Shown here piece by piece: positions 50,285 through 59,562 of a stretch of 64,000 bases of DNA (within the stretch, counting starts at the first letter, position 1; each line of letters starts with the position of its first letter). This stretch comes from an uncultured Bacteroidales bacterium (GTDB lineage Bacteria; Bacteroidota; Bacteroidia; Bacteroidales; Paludibacteraceae), in contig CACZCR010000001.1 in assembly GCA_902779705.1 (NCBI GenBank), forward strand, positions 1 to 64,000, given 5' to 3'. The position numbers and the translations under genes are program-made. The notes under the pieces were generated by a model. That model did not search any database. It was not told the origin of the DNA and worked only from the letters and a program-made list of their open reading frames with translations.

Positions 50285-50316
50285 TTTCGAAATTCGTAGA
50301 ATTTATAGTAATTTTG
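50285..50316 (+). promoter_or_regulatory. promoter of the agaS operon
   Basis: -7 TAATTTTG at 50309-50316 with a weak -33 (TTTC at 50285-50288), 20-bp spacer. The transcript leader to the ATG at 50395 is about 70 nt. Confidence 0.55.
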
Positions 50317-50394
50317 CAGCGTGTTTCGAGAGAGCACTATGATGACAAAGATAGAGAAAACGCAAAAAATATTCACAATAAATCATATACAGTT

Positions 50395-51519
50395 ATGGCA
50401 AACACAATGTTTACGTTCAATGAGATCCACCAGCAGCCTGCTATGTGGCGCAAGGAGCTGGCGGCATTGTTAGCAAAGAAAGAGGAGATTCGTGCATTCA
50501 TGCACAAGTATTTGACCCCGGACACGGATATCGTGTTGACCGGTGCGGGCACGTCGGCATTTATCGGTGATGCGTTGCAACCGGTGATGCGTGGTATGTG
50601 GCAAAACGTTCGTTCGGTAGCAACAACGGATATTATTACCCATGCTAAGTATCTGCTGAACCCTGAGAAACCGCTGTTGCTGGTTAGTTTTGCTCGCTCG
50701 GGTAACAGCCCGGAGAGTGTGGGTGCAGTAAATCTTGCCAACAAGCTCTGCAAGAATGTAGCACATGTATATATCACTTGCAACAAGAACGGTAAGTTGG
50801 CGCTGCAGGCAGAGGGTAAGGACAATATCCTGTTGCTGCTGTTGCCGGAAGAGACCGATGACAAATCGTTGGCAATGACGAGTTCGTTCTCGACGATGCT
50901 TTTGACCTGCCTGATGTTGGGCCATATAGACACCTTGGATAAGGATCAGGAGATGATTGAGAAGACAGCGAAGAATGCAGAGGCTGTGATGGCTGAGTAC
51001 GAGGAGAAACTGAAGGAGATCGCAGGCCGTCCGTTTGAGCGCGGTGTGTTCCTGGGCTCGGGTGCGCTGAAGGGTATCGCTGAAGAGTGCCATCTGAAGT
51101 TGCAGGAGTTGACCGATGGCGCTGTGGTTTGTAAGTTTGACTCGTTCTTGGGCTTCCGTCACGGTCCGAAGGCTGTTGTTAACTCGAAGTCGATCGTCGT
51201 TTACCTGATGACCGAGCAAGAGGATGTACAGCGTTATGAGCGTGATTTGGTTAAGCAGGTGGATGCGAACAATACGCCGGTGGCACAGATCATCGTGATT
51301 GCCGGTAAGGCTCCTGAGTTGCCGGGTGTAAAGGCAGACTTGGTGGTTAAGATGCCGTACGGACCTGAGGAGAATGACTTCTATGGAATCGTGGCTTATG
51401 TGCTGGTAGGACAGTTGTTGGGCTATTACGCTTCTTTGTCACATGGTTTGAATCCCGATGCACCGAGCGTAAGCGGAAACATCCACAGAGTGGTTGAAGG
51501 CGTTACTATTTATGAATGA
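50395..51519 (+). CDS. agaS: AgaS-family SIS-domain deaminase/isomerase
   Basis: 374 aa from the ATG at 50395 (MANTMFTFNEIHQQPAMWRK). Two SIS (sugar isomerase) domains: the first with LTGAGTSAFIGDALQP, LLVSFARSGNSPESVGA and VYITCNKNG; the second with FLGSGALKGIAEECHLKLQE, and SFLGFRHGPKAVVNSKSIV as the sugar-phosphate site. AgaS in E. coli deaminates and isomerises galactosamine 6-phosphate to tagatose 6-phosphate. The neighbouring GatZ/KbaZ and PfkB genes support that reaction here. Cytoplasmic. The candidate structured RNA lies between this gene and the next. Confidence 0.92.
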   Translation: MANTMFTFNEIHQQPAMWRKELAALLAKKEEIRAFMHKYLTPDTDIVLTGAGTSAFIGDALQPVMRGMWQNVRSVATTDIITHAKYLLNPEKPLLLVSFARSGNSPESVGAVNLANKLCKNVAHVYITCNKNGKLALQAEGKDNILLLLLPEETDDKSLAMTSSFSTMLLTCLMLGHIDTLDKDQEMIEKTAKNAEAVMAEYEEKLKEIAGRPFERGVFLGSGALKGIAEECHLKLQELTDGAVVCKFDSFLGFRHGPKAVVNSKSIVVYLMTEQEDVQRYERDLVKQVDANNTPVAQIIVIAGKAPELPGVKADLVVKMPYGPEENDFYGIVAYVLVGQLLGYYASLSHGLNPDAPSVSGNIHRVVEGVTIYE

Positions 51520-51546
51520 CTTATAAAGAAAAAAACATAAAAAACA

Positions 51547-51669
51547 CTGATTATTGATTTTAGCACTCTGTACTTCCAAGTCCTTTTCGTTAAAGTACTC
51601 CTCCGAATAAATTCGATGACTACTTTATCAAAAAATCCTTGAATTCTTCGAATTAAAATCAATAATCAG
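51547..51669 (+). ncRNA. candidate structured RNA element, copy B
   Basis: A perfect 16-bp closing stem (CTGATTATTGATTTTA 51547-51562 with TAAAATCAATAATCAG 51654-51669) encloses 91 nt. Inside are TAAAGTA/TACTTTA (7 bp) capped by CGAAT-AA-ATTCG, and AATTC-TTC-GAATT next to the closing stem. The arrangement equals copy A (11767-11888) with different paired bases, and the flanks are alike (AGAAAAAAACA before, ATAAACACA after). It sits in the agaS-kbaZ gap, 36 nt before the kbaZ-like ATG. Confidence 0.5.
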
Positions 51670-51704
51670 ACATAAACACACAAAACATTTTAATCTCAAA
51701 GTAT

Positions 51705-52934
51705 ATGAAAAAGACTGAGCATATTCTCCAGGTGATGGAGGAGCGTAAGAAAGCAACCGGAGTTCCGATGACATTGTTTGCAGCATGTCCGAACTCCTTG
51801 TCAGTAATCAAAGCATCATTCCGCGCAGCGAAACGTAACAACGCGCCGATCTATTTCGCGACGACGCTGAACCAGGTGGACTGCGACGGTGGTTACACCG
51901 GTATGACGCAGGAAGCGTTCACGAAGATCTTGGCACGTGAGGCTGCGGCTGTTCATTACACAGGTCCGTACGTAGTGGCTATCGATCACGGAGGTCCGTG
52001 GTTGAAGGACAAACAGAGTATTGAGCGCTGGGACACCGAGCGTGCGATGAACGGTGTGAAGAAGAGTTATGAGGCAGCTATCTTGGCAGGCTATGACCTG
52101 ATTCACGTTGATCCGACAGTAGATATTTTCCTGCCGAAGGGTGAGATCATCGATATTCACGTAGTGGTTAAGCGTACGGTTGAGTTGATCAAGCACGCCG
52201 AGGATTTCCGCAAGGCAAACGGTATTGCTCCTATCAGTTATGAGGTAGGTACAGAGGAGGTACACGGTGGTTTGGCAGACGAGAAGACGTTTGACACGTT
52301 CTTGGAGGGTCTGAAGGCCGGTTTGCACGAGGTAGGTCTGGACGATGTATGGCCCTGCTTCATTGTAGGTAAGGTAGGAACGGATTTGCATACCACGTTC
52401 TTTGATCCGCAGGTGGCTCGTGAGTTGACTGCTAAGGTTCGTCCTTATGGCAGCTATATCAAGGGTCACTATAGTGACGATGTAGAGAACCCGGAGGATT
52501 ATCCAAAGGCAGGTATGGGTGCTGCGAATGTGGGTCCGGAGTTCACGATGAACGAGTACGACGCGTTGGCTGAGCTCGAGGAAGAGGAGAAGAAGTTGTA
52601 TGCTGAGGGCAAGATTGCTCAGTTGAGTAATATGACCCAAGTGTTGTGGCAATGTGTATATGATAGCAACCGCTGGAAGAAATGGCTGCACGGCGAAGAG
52701 GTAGGTAAAGACCTGAAGGACTGCACGCCGGATCGTCAGTTGTGGCTGGTGAAGACAGGTTGCCGTTATATCTGGCAGAAGCCGGAGGCTCTGGTAGCTC
52801 GTCAGACGCTGTATGATAACCTTGAGCGTCTGGGTATTCAGGCAGAAGAGGTAGTGCTGATGCGTATTGAGCACAATATGGATAAGTACTACAATGCGTT
52901 TAATATTGTTAACCTGAACGATTATCTGAAATGA
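51705..52934 (+). CDS. GatZ/KbaZ-family tagatose-bisphosphate aldolase subunit or tagatose-phosphate epimerase
   Basis: 409 aa, full length for the GatZ/KbaZ family. Conserved stretches are TLFAACPNSLSVIKASFRAA, TTLNQVDCDGGYTGMTQEAF, VVAIDHGGPWLKD, LIHVDPTVD, YEVGTEEVHGGL and SYIKGHYSDDVENPEDYPKAG. In E. coli the family is described as the non-catalytic partner of the class II tagatose-1,6-bisphosphate aldolase GatY/KbaY. Some relatives elsewhere are reported to be tagatose-6-phosphate 4-epimerases. No GatY/KbaY is present in the window. Directly after AgaS, it would take tagatose 6-phosphate or its bisphosphate. Its stop overlaps the next ATG (ATGA). Confidence 0.9.
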   Translation: MKKTEHILQVMEERKKATGVPMTLFAACPNSLSVIKASFRAAKRNNAPIYFATTLNQVDCDGGYTGMTQEAFTKILAREAAAVHYTGPYVVAIDHGGPWLKDKQSIERWDTERAMNGVKKSYEAAILAGYDLIHVDPTVDIFLPKGEIIDIHVVVKRTVELIKHAEDFRKANGIAPISYEVGTEEVHGGLADEKTFDTFLEGLKAGLHEVGLDDVWPCFIVGKVGTDLHTTFFDPQVARELTAKVRPYGSYIKGHYSDDVENPEDYPKAGMGAANVGPEFTMNEYDALAELEEEEKKLYAEGKIAQLSNMTQVLWQCVYDSNRWKKWLHGEEVGKDLKDCTPDRQLWLVKTGCRYIWQKPEALVARQTLYDNLERLGIQAEEVVLMRIEHNMDKYYNAFNIVNLNDYLK

Positions 52935-54298
52935 TCAAAAAGACGTACATATTCCTGGTAGCACTGATGGCGGTTGCCATCGGTGCTTGGGGATGTGAAG
53001 GCCCGACTCCCCAGGAAGAGCCTACGCCGGTAGAGCAGCCTGATCTGTCGCTGATCAAGCAGTCGGTACCGGTGACGAATGACTGGATATGGAGTGGTAA
53101 ACCTCAGATCACGGTTCATATAGAGAATCCCAATGCTGCGAAGGTGACGGTTGGAGTAAAAGTGAAGATCTCGACCGATACTAAGAAGGCAGTGACGGAA
53201 GTGTTGGACAGCGTAGAGGTGCCGGGTAAGCAGTCGATTGATCATATTGTTACCACTCCTGAGAATCTGGCGCCGGGTTTCTATCGTGCTGTATGCTTTG
53301 TGAATGGCAAGAGTGCGCGCTCGTTTGTGTTTGGTATCGATCCGTTTGACATTAAGTCGGAGCCGGATATGCAGCCTGACTTCACGCAATTCTGGGAAGA
53401 CACAAAGACACAGTTGGCCGGTGTGGAGATGAATGCCGTGCTGACGGAGATAACGGTGAAGAGTTCTGCAACTCGCAAGGTGTATCTGGTAGAGATGTAT
53501 TCGGTGCCGGATGGGTTAAGCGGGGATCCGGTGAAGATCCGCGGCTATTATTGTGAACCGACGGACGGACAAAAGCATCCTGTGATCATGCATTTCTACG
53601 GATATGACACGCAGGGTAGCAAAGCATTGTGTGAATGTCCAGCCGGTGGTAGTTCTAAGTATGCGGAGTTCTATCTGTCGCATCGCGGCCAGTATCTGAA
53701 TAATCGTCCCGCGTCGACCAAGAATCCGGGTATAACGGAGGACTGCGAGAATATCTACGGCGATTGGTTTGCTTATCATTTTGGCGACAAGGACAGTTAT
53801 TACTATCGTGGAGCGTTTATGGATTGTGTGCGCGCGGTCGATTTTATGGCATCGCGCGAGACGAGCGACATGAGTCATCTGTTTGCGGAGGGTTCGAGTC
53901 AAGGCGGTGCGTTGTGTTATGCCGCCGCTGCGTTGAGCAATTATCCGTTCACAGCTATAGCCCCGAATGTGGCATTCTTGGGCGATTATCCGGATTACTT
54001 TAAGATAGTAGATTGGCCGGGTTCGACGGCAAAAGCCAATAAGGGTACGATGACAGACGAGCAGATGTATGCTTTCTTGTCCTACTTCGATACCAAGAAT
54101 CTGGCGACGCGTATCTCGTGTGCGGTGTTGGGTACGAGCGGATTGCAGGACGGAACTTGTCCTCCGCACACCAATATTGCTCCGTACAATATCATCCAGA
54201 ATCCGAACAAAGAGTATCATTTCTATCCGGAGATGCAACACGATTATCCAAAGAACTGGTGGAGCATGATCGCGGAATTCTGGAAGAAATTCCAGTAA
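52931..54298 (+). CDS. lipoprotein esterase, acetyl xylan esterase (AXE1) family
   Basis: 455 aa. The lipobox signal MIKKTYIFLVALMAVAIGAW followed by GC places the lipidated Cys at residue 22, with a Pro/Glu-rich linker after it. Residues about 40-130 form a beta-sandwich. The alpha/beta-hydrolase domain has HFYGYDTQGS (oxyanion region), AEGSSQGGAL with the nucleophile Ser, GLQDGTCPPHTN with the acid Asp, and EMQHDYP with the catalytic His, as in AXE1/cephalosporin-C deacetylases. It would remove acetyl groups from extracellular glycans or acetylated amino sugars. It overlaps kbaZ by 4 bp, so surface deacetylation and amino-sugar catabolism are co-expressed. Confidence 0.9.
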   Translation: MIKKTYIFLVALMAVAIGAWGCEGPTPQEEPTPVEQPDLSLIKQSVPVTNDWIWSGKPQITVHIENPNAAKVTVGVKVKISTDTKKAVTEVLDSVEVPGKQSIDHIVTTPENLAPGFYRAVCFVNGKSARSFVFGIDPFDIKSEPDMQPDFTQFWEDTKTQLAGVEMNAVLTEITVKSSATRKVYLVEMYSVPDGLSGDPVKIRGYYCEPTDGQKHPVIMHFYGYDTQGSKALCECPAGGSSKYAEFYLSHRGQYLNNRPASTKNPGITEDCENIYGDWFAYHFGDKDSYYYRGAFMDCVRAVDFMASRETSDMSHLFAEGSSQGGALCYAAAALSNYPFTAIAPNVAFLGDYPDYFKIVDWPGSTAKANKGTMTDEQMYAFLSYFDTKNLATRISCAVLGTSGLQDGTCPPHTNIAPYNIIQNPNKEYHFYPEMQHDYPKNWWSMIAEFWKKFQ

Positions 54299-54351
54299 CA
54301 TTTATTCATTTTCACATTTATTCATTTTCTCATTTAACCATTTAGTTATTT

Positions 54352-55299
54352 ATGAAAAACTTTGATATTATCGCTTTAGGCGAATTGAACGTAGATTTGA
54401 TACTGAATCAGATTGAGAGTGAGCCCGAGATCGGCAAGGAGAAGTTTGCCAAGCAGATGACCTTGACATTGGGTAGTTCGACCGCTATTTTTGCGGCTAA
54501 TGCTGCAGCTTTGGGTGCAAAGGTGGCTTTCTGCGGTATGATCGGAAACGACAGTTTCGGCGACCTGGTAGAGACGAGTCTGCAGAAGAAGGGCGTTGAT
54601 ACCCGTTATCTGATTCGTCAGGACAAGTATGCTACTGGTGCTACCATTTGTATGAGTTATGACGAGGATCGCGCTAACTTGACGTATCAAGGTGCGATGG
54701 ATTATATGACGCTGGAGGATATCAATCCGGAGGTGTTTAAAGAGGCAAAGCACATTCACATCTCGTCGATCTTTATGCAGAGCGGCGTGAAGCGTGACCT
54801 GATGAAAATACTGGAGTTGTGCAAAGCAAATGGAATCACTACTTCGTTGGATACGCAGTGGGATCCGGTAGAGGCATGGGATTTGGATTACGAGAAAGTG
54901 CTTCCTATGCTGACGGTGTTTATGCCGAATGAGACCGAGCTGAAGTTCTTGACCAAGAGTGCTACGTTGGAAGAGGCGATCGAGAAGATTCGTCCATATG
55001 CGAATGCAGCTGTTATCAAGTGCGGAAGCAAGGGTAGTCTGTTGATGCGCAAGGGTCAGCCGGATCGCATGCAGGCTGCATTGCTGAACAAGAATGTAGT
55101 GGATTGTATCGGTGCCGGTGATAGTTTCAACTCCGGATTTATCACCCGTTTGGCAGCCGGAGACGCTTTGGATAAGTGTCAGGAGTACGGCAATATGACC
55201 GGTGCTGTCAATACGACGGCAGCCGGAGGAACGACCGCTTTCACTTGCCGTGAGGATGTGGAGAAAGTTGGCCGTGAAAGATTCGGATTTACGATTTAA
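54352..55299 (+). CDS. PfkB-family sugar kinase
   Basis: 315 aa ribokinase-fold kinase. Visible motifs: FDIIALGELNVDLIL at the start, TLGSSTAIFAANAAALGAKV (substrate lid and site), FCGMIGNDSFGD, VFMPNETELKFLT, and the PfkB signature DCIGAGDSFNSGFITRLAAG with the catalytic Asp. In an AgaS/KbaZ operon the natural substrate is tagatose 6-phosphate, though a generic sugar kinase cannot be excluded from sequence alone. Cytoplasmic. It is 53 bp after the esterase; the short gap contains repeated TTTATTCATTTT-like bits and no clear promoter. Confidence 0.88.
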   Translation: MKNFDIIALGELNVDLILNQIESEPEIGKEKFAKQMTLTLGSSTAIFAANAAALGAKVAFCGMIGNDSFGDLVETSLQKKGVDTRYLIRQDKYATGATICMSYDEDRANLTYQGAMDYMTLEDINPEVFKEAKHIHISSIFMQSGVKRDLMKILELCKANGITTSLDTQWDPVEAWDLDYEKVLPMLTVFMPNETELKFLTKSATLEEAIEKIRPYANAAVIKCGSKGSLLMRKGQPDRMQAALLNKNVVDCIGAGDSFNSGFITRLAAGDALDKCQEYGNMTGAVNTTAAGGTTAFTCREDVEKVGRERFGFTI

Positions 55300-55323
55300 T
55301 CATTTACCATTTGTTCTTTTATT

Positions 55324-57702
55324 GTGTCATTTAGACATTTAGCCATATTATATTACGTAGCGCTGGCGATGAGTGCGTCAGCGGCTACGTGGTATGTGCG
55401 GACGGACGGTGAAGACGCTGCAGACGGCAAGAGTTGGGCGACGGCGCAGGAGTCGATTCGTTTGGGTATTGATAACTGTAAACCCGGTGATACATTGTAC
55501 GTAGGCGAAGGAACGTATTTTGAAGGTATCGTACTGAAGGACGGTGTGACGATCATCGGCGGTTGGACGATCCAGGACGAGTATATGAGCCGTATGCCGG
55601 GTGGTCTGACGGTACTGGACGGTAGTCATTTAGGTACGCGTCTGATCACCTGCGAGGCCGATTGTAAACGACCGACTTTGGTGAAGAACTTTGTGCTGCA
55701 GAACGCCCGTCATGACGAACGCGGAGGTGCGGCATGGTTGCGCGGAAAGGTGACCTTGCGAAACTGTATAATCCGCGGATGTAGCGGTTTGCAATGTGGC
55801 GGCGTGTTGATCAAAGGCGATCTGCCGGAGGCTTCGGCTTTAGGTGCACGGTTGGAGGATTGTTTGATACATAACTGCACGGCGACGGGGCATAACTGGC
55901 CGGACGCGGGTGGTGTTGCCAATTTCGACGGAACGGTAGAGCATTGTGTTATCGCCAATAACTACGGCGACCGGTACGGCGGTATCCACAGTGAGAGTTC
56001 GGTGTATGAGTGCACAATGTGGGGTAATAGGAACGAGTACGGTTTTGTGGATCCGTGCAACTACGTGTCCGACGAGAGTGAGTCGGGAGTAAGTAAAGCG
56101 GATGAAGGTTTCGAAGCGCATTTCTTTGAGCAGCCTTGGTTGGATCGGGATAATGAGGCGGAGAATGGTCCGCATTTCCGGGATCCTGCTACTTTTGCGG
56201 GTGTTCCGATGACAGCTGCTGAGGAAGCGATCATCTTGGTGGCAGACTATCGGATTGGAACCCCGACGCATCGGATTGCCAAGATGGCTCCGGCGCGCAA
56301 GGAGGATCGTCCGGAGGATTATATATTGTATGAAACGGTTGATTATACCGTGCCGAGTTTTATAGCGCACTTGTTGGATAAAAAAGCCAAGTTGGAACCC
56401 AAGGAGAATCCCTATTGTATGGTAGCCACTATTAATGGCGATCCAAAGACGAGAATGGGTTTTTGTTGGTTTACCAATGAAGGCGTGACGGACGGCGTGG
56501 TGCAAATTGTAGCCAAAGCTAATGCCAAGGCATCTGATTTTAATAAGTCGGCCAATGTGATGACGATTAGTGCTACGGCGACGACGACCGTGCCGTTGCA
56601 TTATGCGATCTCTTCTTCGGGTGTGCTGAAAGCAGCCAAGATAGACAAGAATACTGCGTTCCGCTATGTGAGCCACAAGGCGCTGGCAGATGATCTGACG
56701 CCGGGAACGGAGTATAGTTGGCGTGTGGGATATGAGGGACACTGGAGTGATATAGCCCGTTTCCGCACAGAGGATGAGGACCAAGGAGAGTTTTCATTTA
56801 TTTATATGACAGATAGTCATATTCAGAATCAGGAGTATGTCGATGCAGCTCGTTTGTGCGCTGAGGCTGTCGCGAAAAATGAGAAGAGCGCACGTTTCTG
56901 TGTGTTCCCCGGTGATTTTGTAGATACGGGAACAGACAACAACTCGGAATGGGAGTGGGAACGCTGGTTTGAGGAAGCGTTGGAGCCCGTGTTGAAGGTG
57001 ATGCCGATAGTGCCGACGGATGGTAATCATGACGACTCGCCGCTGTTGAACTATACGTATCATTTCAATACGGATACGACTTTTAACTTGGAGACGCAAG
57101 TACGGCCGCAGTTTGCCGGCATTAACTATAGTTTTGTGTATGGTGATATGCTGCTTATCGCCTTCTCGATGCAGGATTTCTGGCGTGGCGAATATGATAT
57201 GAAGACTTTGACGTCGGAGTATTTTACCCGGGATTTGGGTGAATGGTTTAAGCAGCAGGTATCGAATGCTCCGCAAGCCAAATGGCATGTGGGATTAGTG
57301 CATAAGAATCTGTTCTCGGGTTCTGATCACCAGCGCGATAAAGAGACGCCACTGATGCGAAAAACGATGTTACCTGTGATGAAAGAATGCAAGGTAGACT
57401 TGGTGCTGCAAGGTCATGACCATTGTTATGAAGTGATCGGTCCGGTGGATAGTACATTGTATTTTATTGGTGCAACTTGCGGTGCAAAACGATACACGCC
57501 GTTGACCAGGGAGGAAATGGATGCAAGTAAACACATCCATCAAGTGGAGAACTATTACGATTTATTCAGTCGGTTAGAGCAACCCGGAGCACCAAGTTAT
57601 ACGCGTGTGACGGTGAAGAAAGATCACTTGTTGTTGGAGTCGTTCAAGGTGTTGGAGAATGGAAAGACAGAATTGTTTAATACTATAAAAATAACACAAT
57701 GA
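55324..57702 (+). CDS. secreted beta-helix / metallophosphatase protein, paralogue 1 (no tail)
   Basis: 792 aa from GTG at 55324, chosen because it alone gives a complete signal peptide (MSFRHLAILYYVALAMSASA). Residues about 21-300 are a right-handed beta-helix (SWATAQESIRLGIDNCKPGD, LRNCIIRGCSG, GGIHSESSVYECTMWGN). A purple-acid-phosphatase-type FN3 domain follows from about 340 (GDPKTRMGFCWFTNEG). The calcineurin-like phosphatase domain (about 490-720) has MTDSHI, FPGDFVDTG, TDGNHDD, GLVHKN and GHDHCYE, all metal-ligand positions filled. It lacks the NGQxYI-type C-terminal tail of its two neighbours and ends FNTIKITQ. Stop overlaps the next ATG. Confidence 0.88.
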   Translation: MSFRHLAILYYVALAMSASAATWYVRTDGEDAADGKSWATAQESIRLGIDNCKPGDTLYVGEGTYFEGIVLKDGVTIIGGWTIQDEYMSRMPGGLTVLDGSHLGTRLITCEADCKRPTLVKNFVLQNARHDERGGAAWLRGKVTLRNCIIRGCSGLQCGGVLIKGDLPEASALGARLEDCLIHNCTATGHNWPDAGGVANFDGTVEHCVIANNYGDRYGGIHSESSVYECTMWGNRNEYGFVDPCNYVSDESESGVSKADEGFEAHFFEQPWLDRDNEAENGPHFRDPATFAGVPMTAAEEAIILVADYRIGTPTHRIAKMAPARKEDRPEDYILYETVDYTVPSFIAHLLDKKAKLEPKENPYCMVATINGDPKTRMGFCWFTNEGVTDGVVQIVAKANAKASDFNKSANVMTISATATTTVPLHYAISSSGVLKAAKIDKNTAFRYVSHKALADDLTPGTEYSWRVGYEGHWSDIARFRTEDEDQGEFSFIYMTDSHIQNQEYVDAARLCAEAVAKNEKSARFCVFPGDFVDTGTDNNSEWEWERWFEEALEPVLKVMPIVPTDGNHDDSPLLNYTYHFNTDTTFNLETQVRPQFAGINYSFVYGDMLLIAFSMQDFWRGEYDMKTLTSEYFTRDLGEWFKQQVSNAPQAKWHVGLVHKNLFSGSDHQRDKETPLMRKTMLPVMKECKVDLVLQGHDHCYEVIGPVDSTLYFIGATCGAKRYTPLTREEMDASKHIHQVENYYDLFSRLEQPGAPSYTRVTVKKDHLLLESFKVLENGKTELFNTIKITQ

Positions 57703-59525
57703 TGAAAAGATTTACCTATTTAATGCTGGTTTGCTGCCTGTCATTGGGTATGCATGCAGCCAAGAAAGAGCTTGATCCGGCGGTTGTATTGGCAGATACG
57801 ATGTATGAAGCAGCGGATTATACTGTGCCGTCGTACACGGAGTTTGTGATTGCGAAGAGAGCCGCTGTGGCTGCTGCTTCGCAAGCGAATTTGCAGGCTT
57901 TGGTGGACAAAGTGGCCGGATTGCAGGTTAAAGAGCAGCCCTATTGTATGGTAGCCACTATCAATGGTGACCCGAAGACAAGAATGGGTTTCTGCTGGTT
58001 TACCAATGAGGGTATAGAGCAAGGCGAGGTGCAGATTGTGGCTAAGGCTAATGCTAAAGCCTCGGATTTCGCAGGTAGTGGAGTGATTACTATACCGGCT
58101 ACGCCAACGACGACGAAGGTATTGCGTTATACGGGTAAATGTACATATGCTGTTAATGCAACGGGTATAAAAGCCAGTGTGCGCTACAAATATATCAGCC
58201 ACAAGGCTTTGGCTGAGAACCTGACAGCAGGTACAACCTATAGCTGGCGCGTGGGCTATGCAGGCCACTGGAGCGATATCGCGCAATTCCGCACAGAGGA
58301 TGAAAATCAAGGTGAGTATTCATTCTTGGTGATGAGTGATAGCCATATTATGAATAAGACATATGTGGATGAAGCTCGCCGTTGTGCATTAGCAGCCGTG
58401 AAGACGGTGCCGGAAGCACGTTTCTGCTGTTTCCCCGGCGATTTTGTGGAGGACGGCGATGCTAACAATTCGGAATGGGAGTGGGAACGCTGGTTTGAAG
58501 AATCTATGGAACCGGTGATCAAGGCTATGCCTATAGTTCCGACGGACGGTAACCACGATGATAGTAATAATATCAATTACACGTATCACTTCAATACGGA
58601 TAACTCGTTTAATACCGATATTACCAGTAAGCCTCAGTTTGAGGGTATTACATATAGTTTTGTGTATGGTAATGTATTGTTCTTGGTGTTCTCGATGCAA
58701 GATTTCTGGCGTGAGTCATATGATCAGCTGTACAAGACGTGGTCGGTATATTTGACGGACCATGTAAGTTATTGGTTCCGCAAGAAGACGAATGCTAACC
58801 CGGACACGAAGTATCGTGTGTCGTTGGCTCACTTTAACTTGTTCTCCGGTTCGGATCACTCGGTGGATGAGGAGCCTCCTTTGTTCAGAAAATGTATGTT
58901 GCCGACCTTCAAGGAGTGTGAGATTGATGTAGCCCTTCAGGGACATGATCATACTTATGAGGTGATAGGTCCGGTTAATCCGGATGACTGCACGCCTATT
59001 TTGGACGCTATTTCCGACCGTGAGATTGTGGAAGGTGGTACGAATAAGAATATGACCGGTTATAAGGGTGGTACGTATTGCACGGATGACGGTACGTTCT
59101 ATTTCATAGGTGCGACTTGCGGCCATAAACGTTATTATCCGCATACACGTGCACGCATGGAGAATGACTATACGGAGGACTTGACCAAGTTGTTTGATAA
59201 CAAGCATCACAATGTGAAGAATTACTTTGATTTGTTCACCGGTATGTTTGGTCAGCCGGAGGCACCGACATTCACGAAGATTACTGTTAAGGATGACTAT
59301 CTGGAGTTTAATTCTTATACGGCAGATGACGATGAAGGCAATGTGACCTTGATTAACACGATGCGTATTGTACGCACTAAACCACATACAATACCTGATG
59401 TGCGTGAGAGTGTAGAGACTCCGGTGATCATTAGAGACGGCACCAAGTTCTTGCATAACGGACAAGTGTATATCCAACGAGAAGGCCGTACGTACGATGT
59501 GATGGGTCAGGAAGTGGGTTTGTGA
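57699..59525 (+). CDS. secreted metallophosphatase, paralogue 2 (no beta-helix)
   Basis: 608 aa; start ATG 57699 overlaps the upstream stop, with a second ATG at 57702. Signal peptide MMKRFTYLMLVCCLSLGMHA. The beta-helix of its relatives is absent, and the mature protein begins near the FN3-type domain (TVPSYTEF; GDPKTRMGFCWFTNEG). Phosphatase motifs are MSDSHI, FPGDFVEDG, TDGNHDD, SLAHFN and GHDHTYE. An insertion (about 425-480) precedes YFIGATCGHKRYYP. The C-terminal tail FLHNGQVYIQREGRTYDVMG matches the other tailed secreted proteins. Presumably duplicated from one neighbour with loss or gain of the N-terminal module. Confidence 0.88.
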   Translation: MMKRFTYLMLVCCLSLGMHAAKKELDPAVVLADTMYEAADYTVPSYTEFVIAKRAAVAAASQANLQALVDKVAGLQVKEQPYCMVATINGDPKTRMGFCWFTNEGIEQGEVQIVAKANAKASDFAGSGVITIPATPTTTKVLRYTGKCTYAVNATGIKASVRYKYISHKALAENLTAGTTYSWRVGYAGHWSDIAQFRTEDENQGEYSFLVMSDSHIMNKTYVDEARRCALAAVKTVPEARFCCFPGDFVEDGDANNSEWEWERWFEESMEPVIKAMPIVPTDGNHDDSNNINYTYHFNTDNSFNTDITSKPQFEGITYSFVYGNVLFLVFSMQDFWRESYDQLYKTWSVYLTDHVSYWFRKKTNANPDTKYRVSLAHFNLFSGSDHSVDEEPPLFRKCMLPTFKECEIDVALQGHDHTYEVIGPVNPDDCTPILDAISDREIVEGGTNKNMTGYKGGTYCTDDGTFYFIGATCGHKRYYPHTRARMENDYTEDLTKLFDNKHHNVKNYFDLFTGMFGQPEAPTFTKITVKDDYLEFNSYTADDDEGNVTLINTMRIVRTKPHTIPDVRESVETPVIIRDGTKFLHNGQVYIQREGRTYDVMGQEVGL

Positions 59526-59562
59526 TAGAGTGAAACTGTGAAAAATACTAAATAGTAGGCTT

